Notes under the pieces: generated by a model | Told to the model about the DNA's origin: nothing | Seen by the model: only the letters and a program-made list of their open reading frames with translations | Databases searched by the model: none | Program-made: the position numbers and the translations under genes | Origin: Tyzzerella sp. | Lineage (GTDB): Bacteria > Bacillota > Clostridia > Lachnospirales > Lachnospiraceae | Reading direction: 5' to 3' | Length of the DNA: 64,000 bases | Assembly: GCA_017410145.1 (NCBI GenBank) | Contig: JAFQRJ010000030.1 | Location: forward strand, 1-64,000 | In this document: positions 63,916 to 64,000 of the stretch, piece by piece | Numbering within the stretch: position 1 is the stretch's first letter | Layout: each line of letters opens with the position of its first letter

Positions 63916-64000
63916 ATGATGAATTATCAAGAGCCAGAAATGGAAATTATTAGATTTGAGTCAGTCAGTGTCATTACAGATTCAACATTGTATGTACCAG
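63916..64000 (+). CDS. Small peptide of the Y-x-x-PEME family, 5' part (cut by window end)
   Basis: ATG at 63916 (or the adjacent 63919) follows GGAGGGA (63903-63909). The visible 28 codons begin MMNYQEPEMEIIRFESVSVI and continue TDSTLYVP. Tyr, PEMEI, the VS-h-h-T-x-S block and its spacing match the peptide at 6639. It starts 23 nt after the giant gene and is probably in the same operon. It could also be the N-terminus of a longer protein, since the end is not in the window. Confidence 0.65.
   Translation, partial: MMNYQEPEMEIIRFESVSVITDSTLYVP

Noticed and set aside
1-64000. tRNA, rRNA, known riboswitches, insertion sequences or prophage genes
   Set aside because: No cloverleaf, conserved rRNA segment, aptamer core, transposase or phage gene was recognised on reading both strands; a covariance-model scan was not possible.

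Overview
The window looks like a chromosomal segment of an anaerobic, spore-forming, low-GC member of the Clostridia, most likely a Lachnospiraceae gut bacterium. The reasons are SpoVT, a TIGR04086 membrane protein, a chorion-class high-cysteine small protein, the order recJ-apt-relA-(MBL)-hemZ-hisS-aspS, a single-chain pyruvate:ferredoxin oxidoreductase, and AT-rich intergenic DNA with strong SD sites. I cannot name the genus from sequence alone.

Layout. (1) 1-1392: 3' end of a cell-wall-anchored surface protein whose codon use is more GC-rich than the rest. (2) 1550-2522: spoVT and a small membrane protein. (3) 2619-37889: a large glycan-utilisation locus. It starts with a GH106-like glycosidase and a convergent AraC regulator. 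A 39-aa acidic peptide and a sortase-anchored 1543-aa phosphoesterase follow. Next come a sugar ABC importer without an ATPase (lipoprotein plus two permeases), a beta-helix lipoprotein, an 898-aa membrane-anchored module protein and a 2601-aa secreted giant. After a terminator come a Gfo/Idh/MocA oxidoreductase, a membrane-anchored CX5R phosphatase, a GH4 enzyme, an alpha/beta esterase and two GH38 alpha-mannosidases. The enzyme set suggests capture outside the cell and trimming inside it of a mannose-containing glycan; two phosphatase domains raise the possibility that the glycan is phosphorylated (inference).

(4) 38156-48407: housekeeping block (recJ, apt, relA, MBL hydrolase, hemZ, hisS, aspS). 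(5) 48525-53856: LUD protein, divergent nifJ, thioesterase. (6) 53862-55955: two overlapping hypotheticals, the cysteine-rich small protein and an intracellular subtilisin. (7) 56195-64000: a second glycan locus of the same style, with two permeases, a 1935-aa secreted repeat protein with a C-terminal TIM-barrel-like domain, and the start of a second small peptide related to the one at 6639.

The most unexplained structure is non-coding. Eight copies of an exactly 39-bp inverted-repeat unit (TTACGGTG-N23-CACCGTAA) occur as six in tandem between the LUD gene and nifJ (49289-49649) and two upstream of the MBL-hemZ-hisS-aspS promoter (42856-42966). The core TACGGT/ACCGTA is invariant in all 16 arms, and the gaps fall in two classes that differ by about one helical turn.

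Other points of interest are the paired small peptides, a phosphoesterase domain that has lost its metal ligands, one beta-sandwich module family spread over three surface proteins, and recent tandem module duplications. No tRNA, rRNA, insertion sequence, CRISPR array or known riboswitch was recognised.
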